DNA from: Mycolicibacterium sp.
Lineage (GTDB): Bacteria > Actinomycetota > Actinomycetes > Mycobacteriales > Mycobacteriaceae
DNA length: 64,000 nt
Reading direction: 5' to 3'
NCBI GenBank assembly: GCA_020637165.1
Contig: JACJWN010000005.1
Location: 124,001-188,000 of the forward strand
Below, one piece after another: positions 40,201 through 46,214 of this stretch; position 1 is the stretch's first letter, and each line of letters begins with the position of its first letter. The position numbers and the translations under genes are program-made. The notes under the pieces are model-generated. The model was not told the DNA's origin. It made no database searches and saw only the letters and a list, made by a program, of their open reading frames with translations.

Positions 40201-40501
40201 GGCCGGTCTGATGACCAGCCTCGGCTTCGGGCACGTCTCGGGGTTGGTGGCGCTGGTGCATCCGCAGGCCTTCCTGGCGGCGTTGTCCGCCGACGAGCGG
40301 GACGGCTACCTGCGGCGGGCCCGGGCCCGGGTGCTGGCCGGGCAGCGCCGACTCGCCTCGGCCATCGCCGGCGGCCGGCCGTTGTACGAGAAGCCCGCTG
40401 ACCGCCGGTTCGACGCCGACGGTGCGGAGAAGGCCGAGGAAGCCGCCATGCTGCTCGACCCGGACTCGCGCCTCGGTGAGGACGGCAGGTACTTGGGCTA
40501 G
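31235..40501 (+). CDS. fas: Type I fatty acid synthase, single chain
   Basis: This 3088-residue multifunctional synthase makes C16-C26 acyl-CoAs from acetyl- and malonyl-CoA. Domains in order are: acyltransferase with GHSQGVL (Ser154), enoyl reductase TIM barrel with GGRAGGHHSWED near residue 575, a hot-dog dehydratase region with DHNPIHTDRTAA near residue 1250, malonyl/palmitoyl transferase with GHSVGEYTAL (Ser1455), an Ala/Pro linker, the acyl carrier segment from about 1790, ketoreductase with GASKGSIAASVVAALLDGG near 2143, and ketosynthase with GACATAAVSVEEG (Cys2739), SKHDTSTLAND and GHAKGGAAAF. GTG 31235 gives VTIHEHDR, the known mycobacterial Fas N-terminus. acpS follows 37 bp downstream. 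Confidence 0.98.
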   Translation: MTIHEHDRLPMGDGPTGGGTEAPGAHALVDRFNAGEPYAVVFGGQGNSSWLTSLEELVTTAGIESELTRLAAEAELLLEPVADELLVVRPIGFEPLRWVRLLAAGESVPPAHLLTSAAVSMPGVLLTQIAAIRALARQGLDFRGTPPAAAAGHSQGVLAVEALRAGGAGDAQLLALAQLIGAAGTLVARRRGIVALGDRSPMVAVTNADPERIAALLDDFAADVRTVLAPVLSIRNGRRSVVITGTPEQLSRFELYCTQIADREAAERKNKLRGGDAFSPVFDPVDVEVGFHSPRLSDGVGIVTRWAEAVGLDAGLARRMAEDILVWQVDWVEAVDGLQRAGARWILDMGPGDILTRLTAPVIRGLGMGIVPAGTRGGHRNLFTVGGAPEIGAPWSSYAPSAITLPDGSVKLSTKFTRLTGRSPILLAGMTPTTVDARIVAAAANAGHWAELAGGGQVTEPIFQRRVDELDDLLEPGRAFQFNALFLDPYLWKLQVGGKRLVQKARASGVPIDGLVISAGLPDLADAVDLIEELNDAGISHVAFKPGTVEQIRAVIRIAAEVPDREVIAHIEGGRAGGHHSWEDLDDLLLATYSELRSRANITVCVGGGIGTPERAAEYLSGRWSQRFGYPLMPVDGILVGTAAMACLEATTSPAVKRMLVDTVGTDQWVGAGKAINGMASGRSQLGADIHEIDNSASRCGRLLDEVAGDADAVATRRAEIIAAMGPTAKPYFGDVAEMTYLQWLRRYVELAIGDGTSTADTKEPGSPWLDITWRDRFAAMLQRAEARLDASENGPIATLFDGEGEALLEQPDRAIAALLERFPDAAEVLLHPADAPFFIQLCKTPGKPVNFVPVIDKDVRRWWRSDSLWQAHDARYTADQVCIIPGIEAVAGITRVDEPVGDLLDRFEKAAVDEVLLSGAVPTPAVSRLQVRGDVTGPLGVVLDSPDVLWAGRTTVNPVHRLAPPEAWQVHDSRPEGRSATAGQYVSATSHSTGARLEVIGADRVVLRVPLSGSWIDITFTLPPTVADGGAPVVITADAAAAMRSVLAIAAGADGPEALPEPVNGATTVTVDWDPERVADHTGVTATFGAPLAPTLTTVPDALVGRCWPAVFAAIGAAVTDSGFPVIEGLLSLVHLDHAARLLKPLPDRSTQLVVTATSSVAIDTDIGRVVPVTVNVSDIGGTVLAVLEERFAIRGRTGAAELTDPVRAGGAVSRNATDTPRRRRRDVTVTAPVDMRPFAVVSGDHNPIHTDRTAALLAGLDEPIVHGMWLSAAAQHVVTATDGKAVPPAKLIGWTARFLGMVLPGDEVDIRVDRVGIDLGAEVLEVSAKVGGELVMSATARLAAPKTAYAFPGQGIQHKGMGMEVRSRSRAARKIWERADEFTRDVLGFSVLHVVRDNPTSLIAGGVHYQHPDGVLYLTQFTQVAMATVAAAQVAEMREQGAFVEGAIACGHSVGEYTALACVTGVFELEALLEVVFHRGSKMHELVPRDELGRSNYRLAAIRPSQIDLDHDHVTAFVAEIAERSGEFLQIVNYNLRGSQYAIAGTVRGLDALEAEVERRREISGGRRAYIQVPGIDVPFHSSVLRNGVAEFRRSLDRIMPADADASVLIGRYIPNLVPRLFTLDRDFIAEIRALVPAEPLDEILADYDTWITQRPREVGRRVVIELLAWQFASPVRWIETQDLLFTEEAAGGLGVERFVEIGVKSMPTVAGLATNTLKLPDYAYSTVQVLNVERDAAVLFASDEDAPEADEVDEVAVESAPAEQQAAPTVPAPAAAPAGAPRPDDIAFDASDATLALIALSAKMRIDQIEPLDSIESITDGASSRRNQLLVDLGSELNLGAIDGAAEADLTALRGQVAKLARTYKPFGPVLTDAVNDQLRSVLGPSGKRPAAIADRLTKTWELGPGWVKHVTVELALGTREGSSVRGGPLGDLHEGALPDAAAVDKAIDAAVAAVAARRGVAVALPSAGGGAGGGVVDSAALDEFAETVTGRDGVLASAARLVLGQLGLDNPVSAAPAATDAELIDLVTSELGSDWPRLVAPVFDARRAVLLDDRWASAREDLVRLWLAEEAEVEADWPRLSERFEGAGHAVATQADWWRARSLAEGRLIHASLYARIAAGAENPAAGRYGGEIAVVTGASKGSIAASVVAALLDGGATVVATTSKLDEQRLEFYKSLYREHARFGAALWVVPANMASYADIDALVDWVGNDQSENLGPKAIHVKDAQTPSLLFPFAAPRVAGDLSEAGSRSEMEMKVLLWAVERLLAGLSAIGAERDIASRLHVVLPGSPNRGMFGGDGAYGESKSALDAVVSKWSAESSWSQRVTIAHALIGWTKGTGLMGHNDAIVAAVEEAGVHTYSTAEMASMLLDLCTPDAKVAAATAPLKVDLTGGLGDVELDMAELAAKAREEMSAAATDPDAGPVAGTIAALPSPPRGYRGAPAPEWADLDIDPADVVVIVGGAELGPYGSSRTRFEMEVDNELSAAGVLELAWTTGLLTWEDDPTPGWYDAGSGDLVPEEEIVERYHDAVVERCGIREFVADGALEADHATELLVSVFLDRDFSFVVSSEAEARAFEHADPDHTVVRPVPDSGDWEVIRRAGTEIRVPRKAKLSRTVGGQIPTGFDPKVWGISADMAGSVDRVALWNMVATVDAFLSSGFTPAELMRWVHPSLVANTQGTGIGGLTSMQTMFHGNLLGTPKPNDILQEVLPNVVAAHVMQSYVGGYGAMVHPVGACATAAVSVEEGVDKIRLGKAELVVAGGFDDMTSDAITGFGDMAATADTEMMRDRGISDARISRANDRRRLGFLEAQGGGTILLARGDLALKMGLPVLAVVGYAQSFADGVHTSIPAPGLGALGAGRGGRDSALARSLRRLGVQADDIAVISKHDTSTLANDPNETELHERLADAMGRSPGAPLFVVSQKTLTGHAKGGAAAFQMIGLCQILRDGVIPPNRSLDCVDDELAVASHFVWPRQTLHLGGRYGLKAGLMTSLGFGHVSGLVALVHPQAFLAALSADERDGYLRRARARVLAGQRRLASAIAGGRPLYEKPADRRFDADGAEKAEEAAMLLDPDSRLGEDGRYLG

Positions 40502-40538
40502 TTTCATCGCGGCGCGATAGGGGCTAAGGTTTTCCGGC

Positions 40539-40931
40539 GTGGCGATCGTTGGCGTGGGTATCGACCTGGTGTCCATTCCCGACTTCGCCGAGCAGGTGGA
40601 TCAGCCCGGAACGCTGTTCGCTGAGACCTTCACCCCCGGCGAGCGCCGCGACGCCGCCGACAAGAGCTCGCTGGCCGCGCGGCATCTGGCCGCCCGCTGG
40701 GCCGCCAAGGAGGCCGTGATCAAGGCCTGGTCGGGTTCCCGGTTCGCTCAGCGTCCGGCCCTGCCCGAGGGCATCCACCGCGATATCGAGGTGATCACCG
40801 ACATGTGGGGCCGACCCAAGGTCCGGTTGACCGGCGCGATCGCCGAGCACCTGGCCGATGTGGTGATCCACGTGTCGCTGACCCACGAGGGCGACACCGC
40901 CGCGGCCGTCGCCGTCCTCGAGACGCTCTGA
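40539..40931 (+). CDS. acpS: Holo-[acyl-carrier-protein] synthase
   Basis: This 130-residue phosphopantetheinyl transferase moves 4'-phosphopantetheine from CoA to the ACP part of Fas. The metal-binding Asp in VGVGIDLVSIPDF (residue 9) and the catalytic segment AARWAAKEAVIKAW near residue 50 are present. It starts at GTG 40539, 37 bp after fas, forming the conserved fas-acpS operon. A strong hairpin terminator begins 7 bp after its stop codon. Length and order match Rv2523c. Confidence 0.96.
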   Translation: MAIVGVGIDLVSIPDFAEQVDQPGTLFAETFTPGERRDAADKSSLAARHLAARWAAKEAVIKAWSGSRFAQRPALPEGIHRDIEVITDMWGRPKVRLTGAIAEHLADVVIHVSLTHEGDTAAAVAVLETL

Positions 40932-40937
40932 TCCTCG

Positions 40938-40999
40938 CGCGAGCAGACGCAAAAGACCCCGCACGCCCGGCGTGTCGGGGTCTTTTGCGTCTGCTCGCG
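40938..40999 (+). terminator. Long perfect hairpin closing the fas-acpS operon (TRIT-like)
   Basis: The arms 40938-40961 and 40976-40999 are perfectly complementary over 24 bp with a 14-nt loop. The stem includes GAGCAGACGCAAAAGACC and its complement ending TTTTGCGTCTGCTC. From memory this sequence resembles the repeated mycobacterial terminator family called TRIT. It could work in both directions. It ends 16 bp before the start of the M20 peptidase gene. Confidence 0.88.
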
Positions 41000-41015
41000 G
41001 GGGAACGTAACCCCC

Positions 41016-42347
41016 ATGACCGACCTGACCCAGCGTGTTCGTGACGTCCTGCCCGCAGTTCGGAGCGATCTCGAGGATTTGGTGCGCATCGAATCGGTGT
41101 GGTCGGACCCGGCCCGGCGAGACGAGGTGCACCGCAGCGCGCGCGCCGTCGCGCGGCTACTGAGCGAAGCTGGGTTCGCCGACGTCGAGATCGTCGCCGA
41201 GGGCGGCGCCCCGGCGGTGATCGCTCACCATCCAGCGCCCCGCGGGGCGCCCACCGTGCTGCTCTACGCCCACCATGACGTACAGCCGGAAGGCGATGCC
41301 GCACAGTGGGATTCCCCGCCGTTCGAGCCCATCGAGCGGGACGGCCGGCTGTACGGCCGTGGCACCGCCGACGACAAGGCCGGTATCGCCACCCACCTTG
41401 CGGCGTTCCGGGCCCACGACGGTCGACCGCCGGTCGGGGTGACGGTGTTCGTCGAAGGGGAGGAGGAGTGTGGGTCGCCGTCGCTGGGCGCGCTGCTCGC
41501 CGCGCAGTCCCACAAACTGGCCGCCGACGTCATCGTCATCGCCGACTCCGACAACTGGACCGTCGACGTCCCGGCGCTGACCGTGTCGCTGCGCGGGCTG
41601 GCCGACTGCGTGGTGGAGGTGGCCACCCTGGACCACGGCCTGCACTCCGGGCTGTGGGGCGGGGTAGTGCCCGACGCACTCAGTGTTCTGGTTCGCCTGC
41701 TGGCCAGCCTGCACGACGACGACGGCAACGTGGCCGTCGACGGCCTGCACGAGGCCGAGGCCGCACCGGTGGACCGCGGCGCCGACTGGGTGCGGGCCGA
41801 ATCCGGACTGCTCGACGGAGTGGCTGAGATCGGCTCCGGCACCGTCGCTCAGCGGCTGTGGGCAAAACCTGCGATCACCGTCATCGGAATCGACACCACC
41901 CCGATCGACAAGGCCTCCAACACGCTGATCCCGCGGGCCTCGGCCAAGGTCAGCATGCGGGTGGCGCCCGGCGGCGACGCGGCGGCGCATCTGGACGCGC
42001 TGCGCCGCCACCTCGAGCAGCACACCCCGTGGGGTGCTCACGTCACGGTCACGCCGGGCGATATCGGCCAGCCCTACGCGATCCACGCGGCCGGCCCGGT
42101 CTACGACGCGGCCCGGGCCGCGTTCCGCCAGGCCTGGGGCACCGAGCCCATCGACATGGGGATGGGCGGATCGATTCCCTTCATCGCCGAGTTCGCCGCG
42201 GCGTTTCCCGACGCCACCATCCTGGTCACCGGCGTGGAGGATCCGGGCACCCAGGCGCACAGCATCAACGAGAGCCTGCACCTCGGGGTTCTCGAACGGG
42301 CCGCGGTCACCGAGGCCCTGCTCCTGCAGCGGCTGGCTCAGTCGTAG
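41016..42347 (+). CDS. M20-family dipeptidase/deacylase (Rv2522c-like)
   Basis: This 443-residue metallopeptidase of the M20/ArgE-DapE group has the zinc-site motifs YAHHDVQPEGD near residue 87, YGRGTADDKAGIATHL near 115 and VEGEEECGSPSLGALL near 146. A lid domain lies at about 200-320 and the C-terminal zinc ligand region is VEDPGTQAHSINESLHL. It would hydrolyse a dipeptide or N-acyl amino acid; the substrate is unknown. The gene keeps the position of Rv2522c after acpS. Its last 10 bp overlap the convergent gene at 42338-42916. Confidence 0.92.
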   Translation: MTDLTQRVRDVLPAVRSDLEDLVRIESVWSDPARRDEVHRSARAVARLLSEAGFADVEIVAEGGAPAVIAHHPAPRGAPTVLLYAHHDVQPEGDAAQWDSPPFEPIERDGRLYGRGTADDKAGIATHLAAFRAHDGRPPVGVTVFVEGEEECGSPSLGALLAAQSHKLAADVIVIADSDNWTVDVPALTVSLRGLADCVVEVATLDHGLHSGLWGGVVPDALSVLVRLLASLHDDDGNVAVDGLHEAEAAPVDRGADWVRAESGLLDGVAEIGSGTVAQRLWAKPAITVIGIDTTPIDKASNTLIPRASAKVSMRVAPGGDAAAHLDALRRHLEQHTPWGAHVTVTPGDIGQPYAIHAAGPVYDAARAAFRQAWGTEPIDMGMGGSIPFIAEFAAAFPDATILVTGVEDPGTQAHSINESLHLGVLERAAVTEALLLQRLAQS

Positions 42348-42916
42348 TAGATCTCGCCGCCCTTCGGGTACCCGCCGCCGTAGGTGGCGATGTGCACGTG
42401 CGTGTAGTGGTTGGCGTCCGGGTTGCCCAGATCGTCCATTAGACGCGGCTTGCCGCCGGTGGGGTGGAAAGTCCGCTGCCAGATGACATGTTCGAGCTTG
42501 AACCGCTTGGCGTTGGCGAGGGCGAATTTGGCGATGCGGTCACCGAGTGCCCGTCCGGCCGCCGTGCCCCAATTCGGGATGATCACGTCGATGGCCAGGC
42601 CGTTGGGGTGCCAGCGCATGCTGTCCGGACGGACGCCACCGATCTCGACGATCTCGGGGAAGCGCGCGCTGATGGCGCGTTTGAGCCGGATCGTCTGGAT
42701 CTGCAGACCGCGCTCGGAGCCCACCCCGGGGGCCAGGCCGCGACGCACCGAACTGACGTAGTGCGCCGACACCGTGGCGCTGCCCGGACCGGAGGCGGCG
42801 ACGATCTGCGGCTCCCATCCGAGCGGCTGCGGGGGATGAACGGGCCCGGCGAGTACGGCGGCCGGAATGGCAACCGCGGCCGCGAGCACGGACAGCAGGC
42901 GTCGGCGAAATGTCAT
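42338..42916 (-). CDS. Exported M15-like / ARB_07466-type domain protein
   Basis: This 192-residue protein has a signal peptide (LLSVLAAAVAIPAAVLAGP) and a single C-terminal domain. The domain shows a possible zinc site of the VanY/M15 type: RWHPNGLAIDVIIPNW (His and Asp) and NHYTHVHIATYGGGY (His-x-His). Actinobacterial exported proteins of this kind carry the ARB_07466-like C-terminal domain. A peptidoglycan or peptide substrate is possible but unproven. The ATG at 42916 has GGAGGG upstream. It converges on the M20 peptidase gene with a 10-bp overlap. Confidence 0.8.
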   Translation of the reverse strand: MTFRRRLLSVLAAAVAIPAAVLAGPVHPPQPLGWEPQIVAASGPGSATVSAHYVSSVRRGLAPGVGSERGLQIQTIRLKRAISARFPEIVEIGGVRPDSMRWHPNGLAIDVIIPNWGTAAGRALGDRIAKFALANAKRFKLEHVIWQRTFHPTGGKPRLMDDLGNPDANHYTHVHIATYGGGYPKGGEIYYD

Positions 42917-43044
42917 CGGCCCTCCGGTCATCACCCATGCGCGGTGCCCCGCGATCGTTACCTGAGCGTGATGTCGTCCCGTCGGCGGCTGGTGTTACAG
43001 CCGATCACCACCGCAACCGCCCGCCCCGCGGCGACAATGACGGC

Positions 43045-43641
43045 ATGACCGACCCGCTCGCGCCGCTACGCGACTTCGTCCGCGATATGACCGACCTCGT
43101 GACGGCCGGCCCGACAGAGGCCGTCCTGCTGGAGAAGGGCGGGGATCTGCTGGCCGGGCTCATCGCCGACGACGCCTGGTTGCCGCAGGAGTTCGCCACC
43201 GCCCGGCCCGACCGCTACGCCCAGTACCTGCTGCACTGCGACCCGCTCGAGCGCTTCAGCATGGTCAGCTTCGTCTGGGGTCCCGGGCAGCGCACACCGG
43301 TTCACGACCACACCGTGTGGGGCCTGGTCGGCGTGCTGCGCGGAGCAGAGCGCTCCGACGCCTTCGAGCTGCGTGACGACCTTCCCCACGAGCTCGGCCA
43401 GAGCGAGGTCATGACCAGGGGAAGCGTCGACGCGGTCTCGCCGACGATCGGCGACTGGCACCGGGTCACCAACGCCTCGGAGACGGTGTCGATCAGCATC
43501 CACGTCTACGGCGGAAACGTCGGCAAACTGCACCGTCAGCGCCTCGACGAGCGGGCCGGCCGGCTGGTGGACTTTGTCTCCGGCTATGACAACGCCCTGA
43601 CGCCGAACCTCTGGGGCGGGCCGGCAGCCGTTCCCTGCTGA
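43045..43641 (+). CDS. Cysteine dioxygenase type I
   Basis: This 198-residue cupin protein oxidises cysteine, or a related thiol such as 3-mercaptopropionate, to the sulfinate. The iron-binding histidines are seen in TPVHDHTVWGLVGVLRG (His-x-His, near residue 92) and GDWHRVTNAS plus SISIHVYGGNVGKL in the second cupin motif. The ATG at 43045 is the first good start after the divergent exported-protein promoter. It converges on bcp with 6 bp between stops. Clustering with bcp suggests thiol/redox metabolism. Confidence 0.9.
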   Translation: MTDPLAPLRDFVRDMTDLVTAGPTEAVLLEKGGDLLAGLIADDAWLPQEFATARPDRYAQYLLHCDPLERFSMVSFVWGPGQRTPVHDHTVWGLVGVLRGAERSDAFELRDDLPHELGQSEVMTRGSVDAVSPTIGDWHRVTNASETVSISIHVYGGNVGKLHRQRLDERAGRLVDFVSGYDNALTPNLWGGPAAVPC

Positions 43642-43647
43642 CGGGGT

Positions 43648-44121
43648 TTAGACCGCCAGGTCCTTGCGGAGCTTGGCGACGTGTCCGGTGGCGCGCACGT
43701 TGTACTGGGCAACCTCGATCTTGCCCTTCTCGTCGACGAGGAAGGTCGAGCGGATCACGCCCTGGACGGTCTTGCCATACATCTTTTTCTCGCCGAAGGC
43801 GCCCCAGGCGGTGAGCACCTTCTTGTCTGGGTCGGAGAGCAGCGGGAAGGTAAGCGACTGCGCGTCGCGGAACTTCGCGAGCTTCTCCGGCTTGTCCGGC
43901 GAGATGCCCACCACGTCGATCCCGGAGTCGCTGAGCTCGGCAAGGTTGTCCCGGAAATCGCAGGCCTCCTTGGTGCAACCGGGGGTGGAGGCCGCTGGGT
44001 AGAAGTAGACGATCACTTTGCGGCCCTTGTAGTCCGACAGCTTGACGGTGTTGCCGTCGGCGTCGGGCAGGCTGAACGCCGGGGCCTTGTCGCCGGCTTC
44101 CAAACGTGCTGTCTCGCTCAT
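43648..44121 (-). CDS. bcp: Atypical 2-Cys peroxiredoxin (Bcp/PrxQ)
   Basis: This 157-residue peroxiredoxin reduces peroxides with thioredoxin-type donors. The active site FYPAASTPGCTKEACDF (residues 41-57) has the peroxidatic Cys and the resolving Cys five residues later, the PrxQ arrangement. The FLVDEKGKI strand near 127 is typical. The gene keeps the place of Rv2521. It is divergent from the DUF3618 gene across a 117-bp gap. Confidence 0.95.
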   Translation of the reverse strand: MSETARLEAGDKAPAFSLPDADGNTVKLSDYKGRKVIVYFYPAASTPGCTKEACDFRDNLAELSDSGIDVVGISPDKPEKLAKFRDAQSLTFPLLSDPDKKVLTAWGAFGEKKMYGKTVQGVIRSTFLVDEKGKIEVAQYNVRATGHVAKLRKDLAV

Positions 44122-44238
44122 ATGCGCATCCCTTCGATTACCGTTCTGTCCCGCCCTTCGGCCATTGCGGGCCTGTCGCTGCTCTAGGGTAGTGCCGCAG
44201 TGCGGCTCTATTTATCGGGGCGGAAGCGAGGACACCCA

Positions 44239-44463
44239 GTGGCGGACCGGGACCCGGAGGTCATCAAGCAGGAGATCGCTGCGGCGCGCGACCAGTTGGC
44301 GTCGACGGTGGACTCACTCGCCGAGCGGGCCAACCCGCAGCGTCTCGCCGAGGACTTCAAGACCGCGTTGTTGCGCTTCCTGCAAAAACCCGCGGTGGCC
44401 GCGACCCTGGCTGGCGTGGGGGCGGTCACCGTGGTGATCGTGGTGCGCCGGATCCGTACCTAG
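44239..44463 (+). CDS. Small DUF3618 membrane protein (Rv2520c-like)
   Basis: This 74-residue protein has the DUF3618 signature: VIKQEIAAARDQLASTVDSL and an amphipathic helix LAERANPQRLAEDFK, then one transmembrane helix near the C-terminus (AATLAGVGAVTVVIVVRR). The GTG at 44239 is chosen over an upstream frame start because of GCGAGGAC before it and because it gives the family N-terminus. It corresponds to Rv2520c. The function is unknown; it is likely an inner-membrane or divisome-associated small protein. It is the last conserved gene before the accessory region. Confidence 0.85.
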   Translation: MADRDPEVIKQEIAAARDQLASTVDSLAERANPQRLAEDFKTALLRFLQKPAVAATLAGVGAVTVVIVVRRIRT

Positions 44464-44606
44464 CCGCCCCGCCGCCACCAGGCGGGAAGCCGGGGTCGTG
44501 GTGGGCTGGCCTGCAGCCCGAGACGGCAGCAGTTGTGGATGCTCAGCGCGCCGTCCTCGGGGCCGACGGGGGGTTGGCTGTGCGGGCTGCCCTGGTTATC
44601 CGCCAT
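44460..44606 (-). CDS. Small candidate protein, 48 aa
   Basis: An ATG at 44606 with GGGGCGGGGG upstream opens a 48-codon frame ending in TAG at 44460. The product has two adjacent cysteines (IHNCCRLGL) and a basic, Trp-containing tail (LPAWWRRGG). It overlaps the stop of the DUF3618 gene by 4 bp on the opposite strand. Its length, clean ribosome-binding site and ordinary high-GC codons make it plausible, but I know no family for it. Confidence 0.4.
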   Translation of the reverse strand: MADNQGSPHSQPPVGPEDGALSIHNCCRLGLQASPPRPRLPAWWRRGG

Positions 44607-44948
44607 CACACCCCCGCCCCTAAGGGTTCACTCAGCTAAATTTCAATGAACGCTAGACGTGGGCAATATCGATGTCAAGGCTGTGAAAGGTATTGCTCGG
44701 CAACTTTCGCGAGTTTGCCGACATTTGATGGCGACACGAAGGCCCGCGACCGGCAACCCGCCCTTTGAGCTTGGTATTTCACGGTGTCGCACCGCCACGA
44801 TGGCCGGCCAAAAATGTCGGTGGGGAACCTACCCTCTGGGGCGGGTGGGGATGATGTTTCGAGATTTCGGCTGGTATGACCAGCGTCGCCGTGGCCGTCT
44901 GGCGGCCGAACGAGCGTACGCCGCCGGTGGGCCGCTCAACCCGAATCG

Positions 44949-45236
44949 GTGGGTCGGAGAAGCCGCGACTTTCGCGATGGATTTCAGAGCAGCTGGGCGG
45001 ATCTGGAGTTCCCCGCCGAATGCGAGCGCGGGGAGACCGAGTACCTGGCGCCGACATGCGGCCTGTGTCGGGAATGCACTTGGCCCTTGGAGGGCGACGA
45101 GGCGCAGTGCTGCCGAAAGTGCGCCGCCGCGGCCGCCAAGAAGGCGGCGAGATGGGGATTTGTTCGCGGGTTGATGCGCGCCGCCCGGGGCAGAGATGCG
45201 CCGTGCACCCCGAGTGGCGGGTGTGGAATTCGATGA
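44949..45236 (+). CDS. Cysteine-rich candidate protein, possible zinc ribbon
   Basis: A 95-codon frame from GTG 44949 contains CERGETEYLAPTCGLCREC followed by EGDEAQCCRKC, eight cysteines in 35 residues with CxxCxxC and CCxxC spacing, then a basic helix (AAAAAKKAARWGFVRGLM). This looks like a small zinc- or Fe-S-binding domain. The part upstream in another frame (FRDFGWYDQRRRGRLAAERA) also looks protein-like, so the gene may be a frameshifted remnant. No family is recognised. Confidence 0.35.
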   Translation: MGRRSRDFRDGFQSSWADLEFPAECERGETEYLAPTCGLCRECTWPLEGDEAQCCRKCAAAAAKKAARWGFVRGLMRAARGRDAPCTPSGGCGIR

Positions 45237-45302
45237 TTGAACAACGGGGGGTGGTCAGGCCGCGTCAAGCCGATCATCCCTGGCAGGCAACCCGGCAATT
45301 GC

Positions 45303-45317
45303 GTTACACTATGTAAC
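45303..45317. promoter_or_regulatory. TetR operator directly before the start codon
   Basis: GTTACA-CTA-TGTAAC is a perfect inverted repeat ending at the base before the ATG at 45318. TACACT within it (45305-45310) can serve as -10, which would place the transcription start at the ATG (leaderless mRNA). Repressor binding would block its own promoter. Confidence 0.7.
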
Positions 45318-45887
45318 ATGTCCGGGACGGAGTGTCACGCGTGGTCCGATGTCCGCGCGTCGTTCAAGGAAAGCCAGCGTCAATCGATAGCCCGCTCCGC
45401 GCTCGAACTCGTGATGGAAAGGGGCAGTGCGGAGGTCACGATGTCGACAGTGGCCGAGCGGGCGGGGATCTCGCGACAGACCCTCTACCGCTACTTCCCG
45501 GACCTCGGCAGTGTGCTCAGCGCGTCGGTGGAAGGTCTGCCGGATGCTGATGAGTCCTTGCGTGCTTGGGTATCGGAATCACCGGAGCCGCGCGAGCAGT
45601 TGCGCAGAGCCGTCGACGCACTAGTGGACGCGTCCTCGCACGGCCATGGATCCAGCGAGGAACTGCTGGCCGTGCTGCCGCCGGAGGCACGGGAAGGGAT
45701 TCACGCCCACCGCCAACGCACCATTGACCTGTTCGCGAACATCCTGCGTGCAGTGAAATCAGCCGAGGGTTCCGCCTACGACGGTCCGCCGGACATCGAC
45801 GCCGTCCTCCTGTTGGGATTGGTATCCGCCGCCGCTGAGCAATCCCGTGAGCGAACCCACGAACTGATCAACCGATTCATCAACTGA
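45318..45887 (+). CDS. TetR-family regulator
   Basis: This 189-residue protein has an N-terminal TetR HTH domain (SQRQSIARSALELVMERG; MSTVAERAGISRQTLYRYF) and a C-terminal ligand domain without recognised specificity. It probably represses itself and the small monooxygenase gene that follows 12 bp downstream, via the palindrome overlapping its own promoter. Autoregulation is inferred from that operator. The longer upstream in-frame extension is rejected because the ATG at 45318 sits directly behind a promoter-like element. Confidence 0.88.
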   Translation: MSGTECHAWSDVRASFKESQRQSIARSALELVMERGSAEVTMSTVAERAGISRQTLYRYFPDLGSVLSASVEGLPDADESLRAWVSESPEPREQLRRAVDALVDASSHGHGSSEELLAVLPPEAREGIHAHRQRTIDLFANILRAVKSAEGSAYDGPPDIDAVLLLGLVSAAAEQSRERTHELINRFIN

Positions 45888-45899
45888 AGGGAGAGAACA

Positions 45900-46214
45900 A
45901 TGACGACTGCCGGCTACACATTCACCAGTGTCTCAACCGCGAAGCCCGGACGCCTTGACGACCTCGTCGCCATCGCCCGCCGTCCGAGCGAACTGATGGA
46001 AGGCAAGGTTCCCGGACTCATCGCCCGCCAAGTCTGCGTCGATCGCGAGCGCAACACCGTCATCGTTTGGACGACCTTCGAACAGAAGAGTGACCTGTAT
46101 GACTACCTCGCCACCGCAGAAGGTCAGGATGACCACGAAGGTCATGTCGATATGAACGAGATCATCGAAACGTTCGAGATGTATGACCTCGAGCCTGTGT
46201 CCGGAAGCGTGTAG
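45900..46214 (+). CDS. Antibiotic-biosynthesis-monooxygenase (ABM)-like small protein
   Basis: This 104-residue ferredoxin-like-fold protein is of the dimeric alpha-beta barrel/ABM type: the first strand YTFTSVSTAKPGRLDDLVAIA, VPGLIARQVCVDRERNTVIVW and WTTFEQKSDLYDYLAT. Such proteins oxidise small aromatic compounds or degrade heme, or simply bind ligand; the activity is not known here. AAGGGAGAG precedes the ATG. It is co-transcribed with the TetR gene, so its ligand is probably the TetR inducer. Confidence 0.8.
   Translation: MTTAGYTFTSVSTAKPGRLDDLVAIARRPSELMEGKVPGLIARQVCVDRERNTVIVWTTFEQKSDLYDYLATAEGQDDHEGHVDMNEIIETFEMYDLEPVSGSV

Larger units (their letters stand above)
44464..45317. other. 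Gene-poor stretch at the left edge of the accessory region
   Basis: No confidently coding gene fills these 854 bp. The sequence from about 44640 to 44760 is clearly richer in A+T than its surroundings, which fits foreign or decayed DNA. The only items of note are the 48-aa candidate at 44460-44606, the Cys-rich frame at 44949-45236 and the TetR operator at the right end. Confidence 0.5.

Noticed and set aside
44659-45174. 171-codon + strand frame as a complete gene
   Set aside because: It starts in A+T-rich DNA without a ribosome-binding site, and its second half competes with the more convincing Cys-rich frame.
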